From assembly GCA_007115705.1 (NCBI GenBank), contig QXEO01000222.1:1183179-1247178 (forward strand): a stretch of 64,000 bases of DNA. Reading direction: 5' to 3'. Made by a program: the position numbers and the translations under genes. The first letter of the stretch is position 1. Every line of letters begins with the position of its first letter. This document shows positions 31,601 through 43,900 of this stretch, piece by piece. The notes under the pieces were generated by a model. It searched no databases. It saw only the letters and a list, made by a program, of their open reading frames with translations, and was not told the DNA's origin. Source of the DNA: Dactylis glomerata (lineage: Eukaryota > Streptophyta > Magnoliopsida > Poales > Poaceae).

Positions 31601-34169
31601 GCATCTTTGCAAATTACTGCGCCTAGCTCAAAGGCGTTAAAGAAAAGCACTCTTGGGAGATAACCCAATGTTTTATTTCCAGTACTTTTTCTTTTATTTG
31701 AATCTTGTAAGTCATCACTACTGTAATGACCGCTCCTTATCCTTTTAATTTCGTTTTTGTGCCAAGAGAAGCCTCTAATTTGAGTGAGGTAAGATTTGGG
31801 GATGTTGCTGTCCTGAAACAGTTTTCGGTGCTGCACCGTAAAAATTCGTAAAAATTCTCTGTATATCTTTTGGACCTGCGATTTCTTGTGCATATGCCCC
31901 AGGTTATATCCAAACTTTCGTTAGTTGAACACTTTTTGATTTGAGCAACAGAAAACCCTCTAAAAATTCGACCTTTCTCAGCTGCTCTGTTTTGACAAAT
32001 TTCTGCCAATGTTTGTGTTTGCCGCTTTATCGCTTTCTTTTTGAGTTCTTTTGATCACGGAACTTTTGGGGAAGTTTCTACAGTAGTATTTGCTTAATAT
32101 GTGGTGGTTTTTGAGTTGAAACCTGAAGCAAAAAGAGGTTGATTATATGTTATGCTACACTAATGTTGCTAATAGATTTGTGTTCAGTTTTGTATGAAGG
32201 AAGTTTTCAAGTGTAGGGATTGGAGAATGATGAGATGAGATGAAGAATAGACAAAAGCTCAAGCTTGGGGATGCCCATTCATCACCCCAAGAAATATCCA
32301 ACAAGTACAAGCATCAAAGCTTGGGGATGCCCCCGAGGCACCCCTTCTTCATCGACAAAAATCAGGTCACCTTTCAAGAAACTATATTTTTATTGCTTCA
32401 TGCACTATGTGTTTTTCTTGGAGCGTCAGTTGTTTTAGTTTTCATTATTAGTTTTGTTTTGTTTGTTGCAATAAATGTTTAGATCACATCATGTTTCTTT
32501 TGGAGGAGATGAACTCGCTTTTCATTTGCCAAGAACACTCTAGTTTTCACTCTTATCGTTCAATGAGTGTTCTCTTTTTCTGCTACTGCGTTTAGCTTGC
32601 ATTTTTCGCCTTGATTTTTGTTCAGATCTTGTTTTATCTTTGTATCAAGGTGTATTTGGACCTGTGGTATATGTTGGTTTTCCTCAAAAGAGTTTTCTCA
32701 AAAAGGTTTGAATGGTGTTGGAAAAGAGAAAAAGCTTTGTGCAAAATAGTGGTACAAGAAGGAGCTTGTGTAGACTGCGGCCTAGGCTTTTTCATGTCAT
32801 GCTTGATATCTTTTTGATAGTATGCTTAGTGATTTTTCTGTAGCATAACTTGTCTCAAATAACTGAGATTGCTTAATGAGCCTTTGAAAAAATCATGCGT
32901 TGTTTTAATTATTTGGAAGCATTATTTTGGTTTTCTCCTTGATGTTTTATTTGGGTTGACTTGGCGCATGCTCACACATGTTAGACTCTTACAAAGTCGC
33001 CTATAGCCTCTATGATCATTTAGTTTTTGACTTTTGATGCCATTTTATGCTTCTTTCAATGATGTTTTGTCGCTATGCATGATTATGGCCGTTATTGCTC
33101 TCTTAGTTGGTCGCTCCCAGTCTTTTGCTATCCCTCATTTTGTACTGAGTATGAGCTCTACTTGTGCATCCAACTCCTAAAAACCAAGTTTGCCATTGTC
33201 TCCACTATAAATTCCTATGCATGGTATTTGTAAGCCATTCCAAGTAAATTTTCATGTGCTACCTTTCAAAAAACCTTCAAAATACTTCTCATTTTGTGAC
33301 ACTGTTTTCAGCTCATGGGGACGTAGTGGTCGGATTTGCTATCTTCCATACTGTCTTATTCCAAAAAGAAAAAAAAGAAAAAAAGAAAGAAAAAGGCACT
33401 CCTCCATGGTATGTGAATGTTGGTGGGCACCCGATGGAATCGGTTAGCCATGGTTTGAGAAAGGAAAAAAGGTGGGGAGGAGTGCCAAGCTTTATAAAAG
33501 AGCACAAAAGTGCCAATCTCTCTCTCAAAAACTTGCTTCATTTTTGTATGGAAGATAGTAAGAACCCCATTGCCAGTCGTTGACAAAGACATCCACCTCT
33601 CAAAACCAATTTTTATCTCTCTGTTTTACAAATGAAAAGTGCTAGCACATGTTTAATTACTACTTCCCTCTGCGAAGGGCCTTTCTTTTACTTTTATGTT
33701 GAGTCACCACCTTCTACCCTTATGCACCATTAAGAGAGCATAGTTGTCATTCTTAGTATAATGTGCATTGTACCAAAGTTTTCATTGATTGATTCATATT
33801 GTTGGTTTCACTTGTTCTCAAATTATTTGTATCTAGTCGCCCTCTTAAACTTGAATGTGTCCTATGCATTTATGTTTTGCTCTCCATGAAGGACAAGCTG
33901 AAAACCATTTGTATGTTTTTCCTTATGATTTGAACACACGTTTGAATTTCATTGTTTCATTTTCATGATCTTTTGTTTGTGTTCATTTGCATGTTTACAA
34001 CATGGTTGCTAAGTTCTTATTGTCAAGATTATATCTTTCATGCCCATGTTTTAAGTTCTTATGATCCCAGCTCACAATGCTTACATATATGATCAAGATT
34101 GTGTAGGTGCATGTCACCTCAAAAATTATTCTTTTGTTATCACTTACCTACTCGAGGACGAGCAGGAGT
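31601..34169 (+). other. E1 non-coding 3' internal region
   Basis: No supported protein gene. It contains repeated polypurine-like motifs AAGCTTGGGGATGCC (about 32270 and 32320), a short frame at 32240-32482 whose ATG is not conserved in sister elements, and the inverted-repeat plus TATAAAAG module at 33396-33500. Confidence 0.5.
33396..33500 (+). promoter_or_regulatory. Conserved inverted repeat plus TATAAAAG module, E1 copy
   Basis: GCACTCCTCC at 33396 and GGAGGAGTGC at 33476 are exact inverse complements. TATAAAAG follows at 33493-33500. No ORF starts nearby, so any transcript would be non-coding and run toward the 3' LTR. Confidence 0.45.
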
Positions 34170-34185
34170 TAAGCTTGGGGATGCT

Positions 34186-35638
34186 TGATATGTCTCAAAC
34201 GTATCTATAATTTTTGATGCTCCATGCTTGTTTTTACACCATTTGCCTTGCGTTTCGTTACACTTCGTGGCGTTTTTATGCATTTTCCGGAACTAACCTA
34301 TTGACAAGATGCCACAGTGCTAGTTCCCTGTTTTCTGCTGTTTTTGTGTTTCAGAAAAGCTACACAGGAAATATTCTCGGAATTGGACGAAACAAAAGCC
34401 AGAAGTCTTATTTTTCCCGGAAGCTTCCCGAAGACCAAAAGAGAGCCGGAGGGGGGCCAGAGGCCGCCCTCACACATAGGTGGCGCGGCCCAGGCCCTGG
34501 CCGCGCCACCCTGGTGTGAGGAGCCCCTGGCTGCCCCCTGACGACGCCCCTTTGCCTATATAAAGCCTCGGGACGGAAAACCCTAGAGGAGTCGGCGAAA
34601 TTTCTAGAACAGTTCCGCAGCGCCACCGCCATCGAAGACAAATTTCGGGGGACAGAAGTCTCTGTTCCGGCACCCTGCCGGGACGGGGAAGTGCCCCCGG
34701 AGCCATCTCCATCGGTCTCCATCGCCGTCTCCGCCGTCTCCATCGACCTCACCGCCATCTCCATCAACCTTGCTGTCTCCTATGATGAGGAGGGAGTAGT
34801 TCATCCCCGGGGCTGAGGGCTCTACCAGTAGCTATGTGGTTCACCTCTCTCTCCCATGATGTGATCTTTACGTGATCATGAGCTTTGTATCATGTTGAAT
34901 AAGTAGATGTTACTTTTCTTCATTATGTGTACTCTAGTGTGTTATTAAAGTAATCTATTCCTCCTGCCATGGTGTAACGGTGACAGTGCGTGCATCATGG
35001 TGGTACTTGGTCTAGGCTACGATTGTGATCTCTTATGGATTATGAGAATACTTACCGCTATGATAGTATTGAAGTGATCTTTTCCTCCTTTCATGGTGTA
35101 ATGTTGACAGTGTGTGCACCGTGTTAGTACTTGGTCTAAGTTGCAATAATATCTATCTTGAATTGTGATCTGATTTGGATATCTCTATGAGTGGTGTTTG
35201 TCAAGTACTTGATGAACTTTAAGGGGTGCTTCTGTAGCCACTACGCAATGATTAGTGTTGTTCAATAGGAGAGTAATTCAGAGTACCATAGTGAAGAGAA
35301 GTTTTCTATTGGTTCAATTATGTTATATTTGTTGGGAGTGTGTCCACTAGTGAAAGTATGATCCCTAGGCCTTGTTTCCAAGCTTTGCACACCATTTACT
35401 TGCTGTTTTGTTACATGTTTGCTCGCAGCGATATTTATTTCAAATCACATTTACTACTCATAATCATCTATACCACTTGTATTTCACTATCTCTTCGCCG
35501 AACTAGTGCACCTATACATCTGACAAGTGTATTGGGTGTGTTGGGGACACAAGAGACTTTATGTATCGTAATTGCAAGGTTGCTTGAGAGGGATAGCTTT
35601 GACCTCTTCCTCCCTGAGTTCGATAAACCTTGGGTGAT
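34186..35638 (+). repeat. 3' LTR of E1, first part (interrupted by E2)
   Basis: It begins TGATATGTCTC and continues to GGGTGAT, where E2 enters. The missing 90 bp are at 52616-52705. The palindrome is at 34468-34521 and the TATA box at 34557-34564. Confidence 0.9.
34468..34521. repeat. GC-rich palindrome, E1 3' LTR
   Basis: Identical in layout to the 5' LTR copy at 29368-29421. Confidence 0.85.
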
Positions 35639-37234
35639 TGCTAACGTGTGGTTGACGTGGGAGCAGACAGTCCTTGTGCGTGGTGAATGACCAGCCCGTT
35701 GGGAACCCCAAGAGGAAGGTATGATGTGTATAGCAGCTAGTTTTCCCTCAGTTAAGAAACCAAGGTTTAATATCGGTCAGGAGAGGAGAGACAAATGACT
35801 GAAGGTGATGCGGAACCTGCACACACACACACAAACAAATACTTTGCTCCCAACTTGCGATGAGGTTGTCAATCTCACCGGTTTGCTTGAAACAAAGGTT
35901 ATGAGTGTATCGAGTGGAAAACAGTAATAATATGCGAGTAAAGTAAACAGTGCGGAAAAAGTAAACAGGTGATAGCAATATGATTAAAATAGGACCGGGG
36001 TCCACAGTTCACTAGTGGTGTCTCTCCATAGATAAAATAACATGCTGGGTAAACAAATTACAGTTGGGCAATTGATAGAATAAAGATAAACGTGATATGT
36101 CAAGAAGATCACTATGAGATTTACTCTGGGCATTACAACAAAATACATAGACCGCCATCCAACTGCATCTATGACTAATAATCCACCCTCGGGGATATCA
36201 ATCCGAACACCCCAAAAGTATTAAGTTGCGAACAACAGATAATTGCATTAAGCAAAGTGTGTAATGTAAACAAAGCATATGCCCTTGAGCATATGAATGT
36301 TGTTTTCTCCCTAGTAGCAACAGCACATCTACCACCTTAGAGGTTTCTGTCACTCCCCCAGGTGAAATAGAGGCATGAACCCACTATCGAGCATAAATAC
36401 CCCCTCTTGGAGTCACTAGCAACTACTCGGCCAAGATAGCTACTAACAACGGAGAGCATGCAAGATCATAAACAACATAGAGATAACAAAAGATAATATT
36501 CAGTACAGCAACTTAATCATAAACACCAATATTCATCGGATCCCAACAAACCAACATCATAGAATTACATAACGGTGATCTCAATCATGTAGGGCAGCTC
36601 ATGAGATCTAAACATGAAGCACATGGTGGAGAAGACAACCATCTAGCTACTGCTATGGACCCATAGTCCAAGGTAGACTACTCACTCATCGCTCCGGAGG
36701 CAAGCATGGTGATGAAGAAGACCTCCGGTGGCGATTCCCCTCTCCGGCAGGGTGCCGGGAAGAGCTTCTGGACCCTCCCGATCTTCGGGTCGACGGCGGC
36801 GGCGGATCGCGATGTGTTCTGGAAATCTGATCGGGTACTTAGGTTTTTTCCGTCGGGGGGTCTTTATAGGCGAAGGGGCGATGTTAGAGGTGGAGCCAGG
36901 CTCCCTCACACAGGGGTGGCGCGGCCAGGGGCCTGGCCACGCCGGCCCTGTGTGTGGGGCCCTGGTGGCCCCTCTCCGTCTCTCCTTTGGATCTCTGGAA
37001 GCTTCCGGGAAAAATAAGACTTCAGGAACTTGTTTCGTCCAATTCCGGGAATATTTCCTGTGTATCACTTCTGAAACACAAAAACAGCAGAAAACAGGAA
37101 ACTGGCACTGTGGCGCTTGTTAATAGGTTAGTTCCGGAAAATGCATAAAAATGCCACGAAGTGTAACGAAACAATAGGCAAATGGTGTAAAAACAAGCAT
37201 GGAGCATCAAAAATTATAGATACGTTTGAGACGT
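35639..37234 (-). repeat. 3' LTR of E2 (lacks its first four bases, which lie beyond E3)
   Basis: Minus strand, ends CACGTTAGCA. The palindrome is at 36903-36959, with a CCTATAAAG box at 36862-36870. E3 entered four bases inside the LTR start, at the ACGTC of TGATACGTC. Confidence 0.9.
36903..36959. repeat. GC-rich palindrome, E2 3' LTR
   Basis: Arms CCTCACACAGGGGTGGCGCGG and a right arm with GGCCACGCCGGCCCTGTGTG. The stem is retained with different bases from E1. Confidence 0.75.
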
Positions 37235-38745
37235 TGATGACCCACAAGTATAGGGGGTGTATCGTAATACTTTCGATAAATAAGAGTGTCGAACCCAACG
37301 AGGAGCAGAAGGTGTTGATTAGCAGTTTTGATCAAGGAATCACTGTAAATACTAGCAAACGGGTTTTCAGGAGTATTTGGTAATTCGAGTAAATAAAGTG
37401 CGAGTAAATAAAAGACAGTAGTAACAATTGCAGCAAGTGGCCCAATCCTTTCTTCAGCAAAGGACAAGCCGGTTGTGTACTTATAATAACCAAACGTTCT
37501 CGAGGACACACGGGAGGTTTCTGTCAAGAGCTTTCGCTTCATAGAGCCAATAGTATTTATTGGTTTGGTAGGTGTTATGGGGGTGAACCTGTGCTAGCGC
37601 ACTACCCTTACTAGGATAAATACACACTTGTGATTATACCCCTTGCAAGCATCTGCAAATACAAGAAAGTAATTAAGATAAATCTAACCACAGCCTTAAA
37701 CTCTATGATCCTACGCTCCCTGGTGCAATGGTTTCCCAACGGAGGTTTAGGTTTCTGTCACTCCAGCAACCCCACAATCAGTAGCCAAATACACAATGCA
37801 TCTCACTAGGCCCATAAATGGTGAAGTATCATGTAGTCGACGTTCACATGACACCACTAGTGAAATAGCACCACAACAATATCAAACCAGTAAATATTTC
37901 TCAACAATAATTCACTACTAACATCTTGACTTCTCCCATGTCCTCAAGAACTAAACGAACTACTCACAAGACATCATATGGATCATGATCAGAGGTGAAA
38001 TAATGGTAAATAACGATCTGAACATAAACCTTAACTCAATGGTTCCACTCAATAGCATCAACTACAAGAGTAATCAACACCGGGAAAGTTTCCCCTATGA
38101 ATATAACAAGATCCAACTCAAGATGTTACAGTGGGATGGCAAGGTGATGGTGGAGATGAAGGTGCTGGTGATGGAGATGATGACGTCGATGATCCCGATG
38201 AAGTCCGGTGCGATGGTGATGACGATGGCGACGATCTCCCCTCTCCGGGAAGGAATTTCCCCGGCAGATTTCTCCCTGCCGGAGAGCTTTTTCTCTCTGG
38301 TGTTCTCCGCCCCGCAGAGGCGGCTGTGTCTAACTCTGAGGCCCCCCCTTGACTTAGGTTTTCGGGGACGATGATGTACGCGAAGGGGCGAGGCCAGAAG
38401 TGGGCCAGGGCTCCCTCACACAGGGCTGGCGCGGCCAGGGGGCTGGCCGCGCCACCCTGGCGTGTGGGGCCCCCCTGGCTCATCTTGACTCCTACTCCTG
38501 GCTTCCTGAGTCTTCTGGGAAAATATAATTTCTGGGTATTTTTCTGGAATTTTCCTGATCTTCAAAATATGGTCCCTTGATGGCCCTTTTTCCAGCAGAA
38601 TCCTGACTCCGGCAGCAACTCCTCCGATGATCATCAAACATGTGAAAACAAAGGAAATAACATAAGTATCAACTCTAAATATGAAATATATCAATGAATA
38701 ACAGTAAGTTATGGTACAAAATAGTGATGCAAATTGGACGTATCA
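37235..38745 (-). repeat. 3' LTR of E3, 1511 bp
   Basis: Minus strand TGATACGTCC to GGGTCATCA. The palindrome is at 38413-38469. Confidence 0.93.
38413..38469. repeat. GC-rich palindrome, E3 3' LTR
   Basis: Inner arms GGCTGGCGCGGCCAG and CTGGCCGCGCCACCC pair around a GGGG loop. Confidence 0.85.
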
Positions 38746-38760
38746 ACCCCCCCAAGCTTA
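38746..38760 (-). other. Polypurine tract of E3
   Basis: The minus strand reads AAGCTTGGGGGGGT immediately before the 3' LTR. Confidence 0.85.
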
Positions 38761-40469
38761 GACCTCGCTTGTCCTCAAGCGAAAACTAAACTCGGTAAAC
38801 ATGCCCACAGGTTTATGGAGTGAAGTGTCGATAATCAAAATACGGACAAGAAGCATCACATTCACCAAAAGCACAAGTTATAATCGACAGCAACTTCCCT
38901 TTATAAGATATAGACTTGCAATAGGTAAAAGGGAATCACATACAAAGATGCACAAGGTAAACTATAATTGGCAATGGCAAACCTTAGTTCTTGGTCAAAG
39001 AATGAAGAACAAGCTGTTCTTTCTTTTGAACGGAGCCTTTTAAAACAGAGCTAATATAGCAAAGACTATATGCTCAACGAAACAAACTTTTGCATTCAAA
39101 GAGAGCTTTCAAAGATATATTCCTTCAGACAAAAGCATTATACATAACAAGGAAGATAGTAAACATGATTAAACGGATCAACATATGGATGAATGAAACA
39201 TAACAACTCAAATGCTTGCTTGAGATAGAGGGAAATAGGTTGACTCAACATAAAAGTAAACGATAGGCCCTTCGCAGAGGGAAGCAGGGATTAAACATGT
39301 GCTAGAGCTTTTCATTTGTAAAACAGAGGTAAAAATTGTTTTGAGAGGTGGTTGCTTTTGTCAACGACTAGCAACAGAGTTCTTGATATCTTCCATACTA
39401 AACAAGTGAGAGCGGTTCCGAGATGTTTAATTAGTTGGCACTTTGGTGCTCTTTTATAGCTTTGCACTCCTCCCCACCTTTTTCCTTTCTCAAACCATGG
39501 CTAACCGATTCCATCGGGTGCCGACCAACTTTCACATTCCATTGGAGGAGTGTCTTTTTCTTTCTTTTTCTTTTTAAGATTATAATGGTCTGACCAGCTC
39601 CCTTGCAAAATTAATGACGAGCAGATGAAGCTGCCTAGTCGAGGGGTACTCAATTTAGTATGGAAGATAACAAACCCATCCACTACGTCCTCATGAGCTA
39701 AAAACAGTTGCACAAAATGAGAAGTGTTTGAAAGTTTTTGAAAGGTAGCACATGAAAATTTACTTGGAATGGCTTGAAATACCATGCATAGGAATTTATA
39801 ATGGACTCTTTGGAAGTGACTTGGCTTTTGGTACTTGGATGCACGAGTAGAGCTCATACTCAGTACAGGTTTTTGGCTAGCAAGGCTGGGTAGCAAGCAT
39901 AAGAGTTGCATGAAACAAACAAACATACATATAATAAGAACAATCATGCAAACTCCCTTGAAGGTACAACGATTTTAACTTTAAGAATAACAATGCTTAT
40001 AAGCCAAACATAAGGAAAACTGAAGTGATGTGACTACAAGCACTTCTTTATTCTTTTCTACTCAAACCTCAAGGTAAAATTGCTACTGACCAAGCTAGGT
40101 TTGCCAAAACCAACTAAATTTACTCATGCTCCCAATGTGATACCAATACCAATCAACAAGACTAGTCATACAAGAGAGATTGCAAACTAACATAAAATGT
40201 GCGGAAAGTAAACGATAGAACTTCTCATTAATATTTTATTACCACAACTCACACCAAGGGATACATAGATAACTGACTAAGGAGGATACTTCCAAACTGC
40301 AAACTATTCTATAAGATAACTTCTCTATTCATGATATGACTCTATTTGAAAAGTAAATGAGCGAAAGGTAATGATGTGATACCGCGGCACTCCCCCAAGC
40401 TTGGAACAAACCAAGGGGATGCCTAAACCGATGACGAATTACTCCTTTGGTGGTGGTGGTGGATAATCT
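38761..40469 (-). other. E3 non-coding 3' internal region
   Basis: No supported gene. It is collinear with 9749-11426 of element A and includes the inverted-repeat module at 39451-39553. Confidence 0.6.
39451..39553 (-). promoter_or_regulatory. Conserved inverted repeat plus TATAAAAG module, E3 copy
   Basis: Plus-strand CTTTTATA at 39451, then GCACTCCTCC at 39464 and GGAGGAGTGT at 39544 (one mismatch to the inverse complement). Confidence 0.4.
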
Positions 40470-40661
40470 CTAATAAGCTTCTTGTTCCAGTGCTTCCATC
40501 CTTGCTTCGAGACTCCCTTCTCCCTTGGGTCCTTGCACATCTTTAATCTGCAACTCCCCATCCTTGAGTGACAACTCCTTCAGATGCATCTTCAGCTCCC
40601 TCATGTACGGATTGATGGAATCCGCAAGAGGGTTCTCCTTAGATGGACCGGATGAAGACAT
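40470..40661 (-). CDS. Shortened downstream ORF of E3, 63 residues
   Basis: ATG 40661 (MSSSGPSKENPLADSINPYM). It matches the first 60 residues of the 166-residue ORF in element A, then ends EALEQEAY. The region coding for most of the coiled coil has been replaced by a few bases including a short CCA run, so about 300 bp are gone. If E3 is mobile, either the full ORF is dispensable or it is supplied in trans. Confidence 0.5.
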   Translation of the reverse strand: MSSSGPSKENPLADSINPYMRELKMHLKELSLKDGELQIKDVQGPKGEGSLEARMEALEQEAY

Positions 40662-40754
40662 TGTACTCCAAGACCGAGAGCAATCCCTGACAGAAACAGC
40701 TCAAAACAAAACACGACGAGAAAACGATATACAGACCTCGGGGACTCCGGGGGG

Positions 40755-40762
40755 TTAAATAG
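40755..40762 (-). promoter_or_regulatory. TATA-like box of a possible internal promoter in E3
   Basis: Minus-strand CTATTTAA in TTCGCCTATTTAACCCCCCGG, about 95 bp before the ORF at 40661 and 67 bp or more downstream of the palindrome at 40829-40880. It has the same layout as in element A. Confidence 0.45.
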
Positions 40763-40828
40763 GCGAAAATTATACATCGAAACGAAGTCACAGGAGGAAA
40801 CCAGGACGGAAACGAGTTCCGGTGTGTT

Positions 40829-40880
40829 CTCACACATAGGTGGCGCGGCCAGGGGTGGGCCCGCGCCACCCGTGTGTGAG
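40829..40880. repeat. GC-rich palindrome, E3 internal copy
   Basis: Left arm CTCACACATAGGTGGCGCGG; the complement of the right arm is CTCACACACGGGTGGCGCGG. It lies between pol and the downstream ORF. Confidence 0.85.
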
Positions 40881-40998
40881 GCACACACGGACTCTTTTTC
40901 GTGCCCTTTTTTGTCTCGTGATTTTTCATATTTAGTTAAAACAGCAAAAATATTAAAGTAAGAACTTTTCGCGAAACTTTTCTGACTAGAACTGTTAC

Positions 40999-43900
40999 CT
41001 ATTCGAAAACGAACTCTGCAGGTTCCTGCAGTTTGTCTTGGATGTAATCTTCCGGAGAAATCGTTTCAATAACATCAACATCTTCATTATAAGAATCTCC
41101 AGAAATATAATGCTTGAGTCTTTGCCCATTCACCACTTGTGTAGAATCATCTTTCAATGAAGCAATCTTTATAGCACCTGAGCGGTACACTTCCACAATA
41201 ACATATGGTCCTTCCCATTTAGAAAGTAATTTTCCTGCAAAAAATCTGAGACGTGACCTATACAATAGAACTTTCTCACCAACATGAAATTCTCTCTTAA
41301 GAATTCTCTTATCATGCCATTGCTTGACTTTCTCTTTGAAAAGTCTGGCATTCTCATACGCTTCGTTTCTCCACTCATCTAGAGAACTCAAATCTAATAA
41401 CCTTTTCTTACCGGCTAGTTTAAAATCTCTATTAAGCTCTCTCACTGCCCAAAAAGCTTTGTGTTCTAATTCTAAGGGCAAGTGACACGCTTTTCCGTAA
41501 ACCATCTTATAAGGAGACATACCCATGGGGTTCTTATAAGCAGTTCTATAAGCCCATAAAGCGTCATTTAACCTACTAGCCCAGTTTTTCCTAGATCTAC
41601 TAACAGTCTTCTGCAAGATAGACTTGATCTCTCTATTTGAAAGCTCTACCTGCCCACTAGTTTGGGGATGATAAGCAGAAGCAATTCTATGATTGACATC
41701 ATACTTAGCAAGAGTTTTTCTAAAACTACCGTGAATAAAATGAGAACCTCCGTCAGTCATAAGATATCTAGGCACTCCGAACCTAGGAAAAATAACATCC
41801 TTAAGCATTTTTAACGAGGTCTCACCATCGGCACTCTTTGTAGGTATGGCTTCTACCCATTTAGTAACATAATCAACAGCAACAAGTATATGGGTATAGC
41901 CTTTTGAAGGAGGAAAAGGACCCATAAAGTCAAATCCCCAACAATCAAATGGTTCAATAACAAGAGTGTAATTCATAGGCATTTCATTGCGTCTAGAAAT
42001 ATTACCAACTCTTTGACATTCATCGCAAGATAAAACATACCTTCTGGAATCTTTAAAGAGGGTTGGCCAATAAAAACCTGATTGTAGAACCTTCTGTGCG
42101 GTTCTATCTCTAGCATGATGCCCTCCATAAGCACTGCTATGGCATTTTCTTAATATCTCTTGTTGCTCATATTCCGGTACGCATCTTCTCATAATACCAT
42201 CAACTCCTTCTTTATATAAATGTGGGTCATCCCAAAAGTAATGCCTCAAATCATAGAAGAATTTTCTTCTTTGCTGAGCTGTAAAGGTTGGAGGCAAATA
42301 CTTGGAAACAATAAAGTTAGCATAATCAGCATACCAAGGAAGGTCTCGCGAAGTTACATTTATCGCAGCCAACTGTTCATTTGGAAAACTATCATTAACA
42401 GGAATAGGATCAAAAGAAATGTTTTCCAATCTAGACAAGTTGTCAGCCACAGGATTTTCAGCACCTTTCCTATCTACGATATGCAAATCAAACTCTTGTA
42501 AAAGCAACACCCATCTAATAAGCCTAGGCTTAGCATCCTTCTTAGTCATAAGATACCTAATAGCAGCGTGATCAGTATGAATAGTAACTTTAGAATCAAC
42601 AATATAAGATCTAAACTTATCACACACAAAAACAACAGCAAGAAACTCTTTCTCAGTAGTGGCATAATTCTTCTGGGCAGCATCAAGAGTCTTACTAGCA
42701 TAATGAATAACATTCAACTTATTATCTACGCGCTGTCCAAGAACAGCACCAACAGCAAAATCACTAGCATCACACATAATTTCAAAAGGTAAATTCCAAT
42801 CAGGTGGTTGAACAATAGGGGCAGTAGTTAAAGCCTTCTTAAGAGTTTCAAAAGCTTCTTTACAATCATCATCAAAGACAAATGGTACATCCTTTTGAAG
42901 AAGATTGGTAAGAGGCTTTGAAATCTTAGAGAAATCTTTAATAAACCTCCTATAGAAACCAGCATGACCAAGAATGCTACGAATACCTTTAACATCTCTG
43001 GGACAGGGCATTTTCTCAATTGCCTCCACTTTCGCTCTGTCAACTTCAATACCTCTTTCAGAAATTTTATGTCCAAGGACAATTCCTTCATTTACCATAA
43101 AGTGACATTTCTCCCAATTAAGAACAAGGTTAGTTTCTTCGCACCTCTGCAAAACTTTATCAAGGTTTTGCAAACAATTATCAAAGGAAGTTCCATAGAC
43201 AGAAAAATCGTCCATGAAGACCTCCACAATTTCTTCACAAAATCCATGAAAAATAGCAGACATACATCTTTGAAAAGTAGCAGGAGCATTGCATAAACCA
43301 AACGGCATACGTCTATAAGCATAAGTTCCATAAGGACAAGTAAAAGTGGTTTTCTCTTGATCATCCTTCTTAACAGCAATTTGAGAAAAACCAGAATAAC
43401 CATCAAGGAAACAAAAATGAGTCTTCTTAGACAACCTTTCTAACATCTGATCTATAAACGGTAAAGGATAGTGATCCTTTTTAGTAACCTTGTTTACCTT
43501 TCTATAATCAATGCACATTCTATATCCAACAACTACCCTTTGAGGAATAAGCTTGTTATTCTCATTAGACACAACAGTCATACCTCCTTTCTTAGGAACA
43601 CAATGAACAGGACTAACCCATCTACTATCAGCAATAGGATAAATAATACCAGCATCAAGGAGTTTTAATACCTCATTTCTTACCACATCCTTCATCTTGG
43701 GAATTAGGCGGCGTTGATGCTCCACGACTGGCTTCGCGTCTTTCTCCATATTAATGGCATGCTGACATAAAGTAGGAGAAATCCCTTTTAAATCATCAAG
43801 AGTATATCCCATAGCTCCTCGGTGTTTCTTCAATATCTCCAATAATCTTTCTTCTTCCTTTCCTGAAAGTTTAGAGCTAATAATAACAGGATATATTTTC

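Noticed and set aside
32240..32482. A conserved short frame with a C-terminal hydrophobic stretch in E1, F and E2
   Set aside because: The ATG in E1 is TTG in F and E2, and a second overlapping frame is equally conserved, so conservation looks like nucleotide-level similarity rather than a protein.
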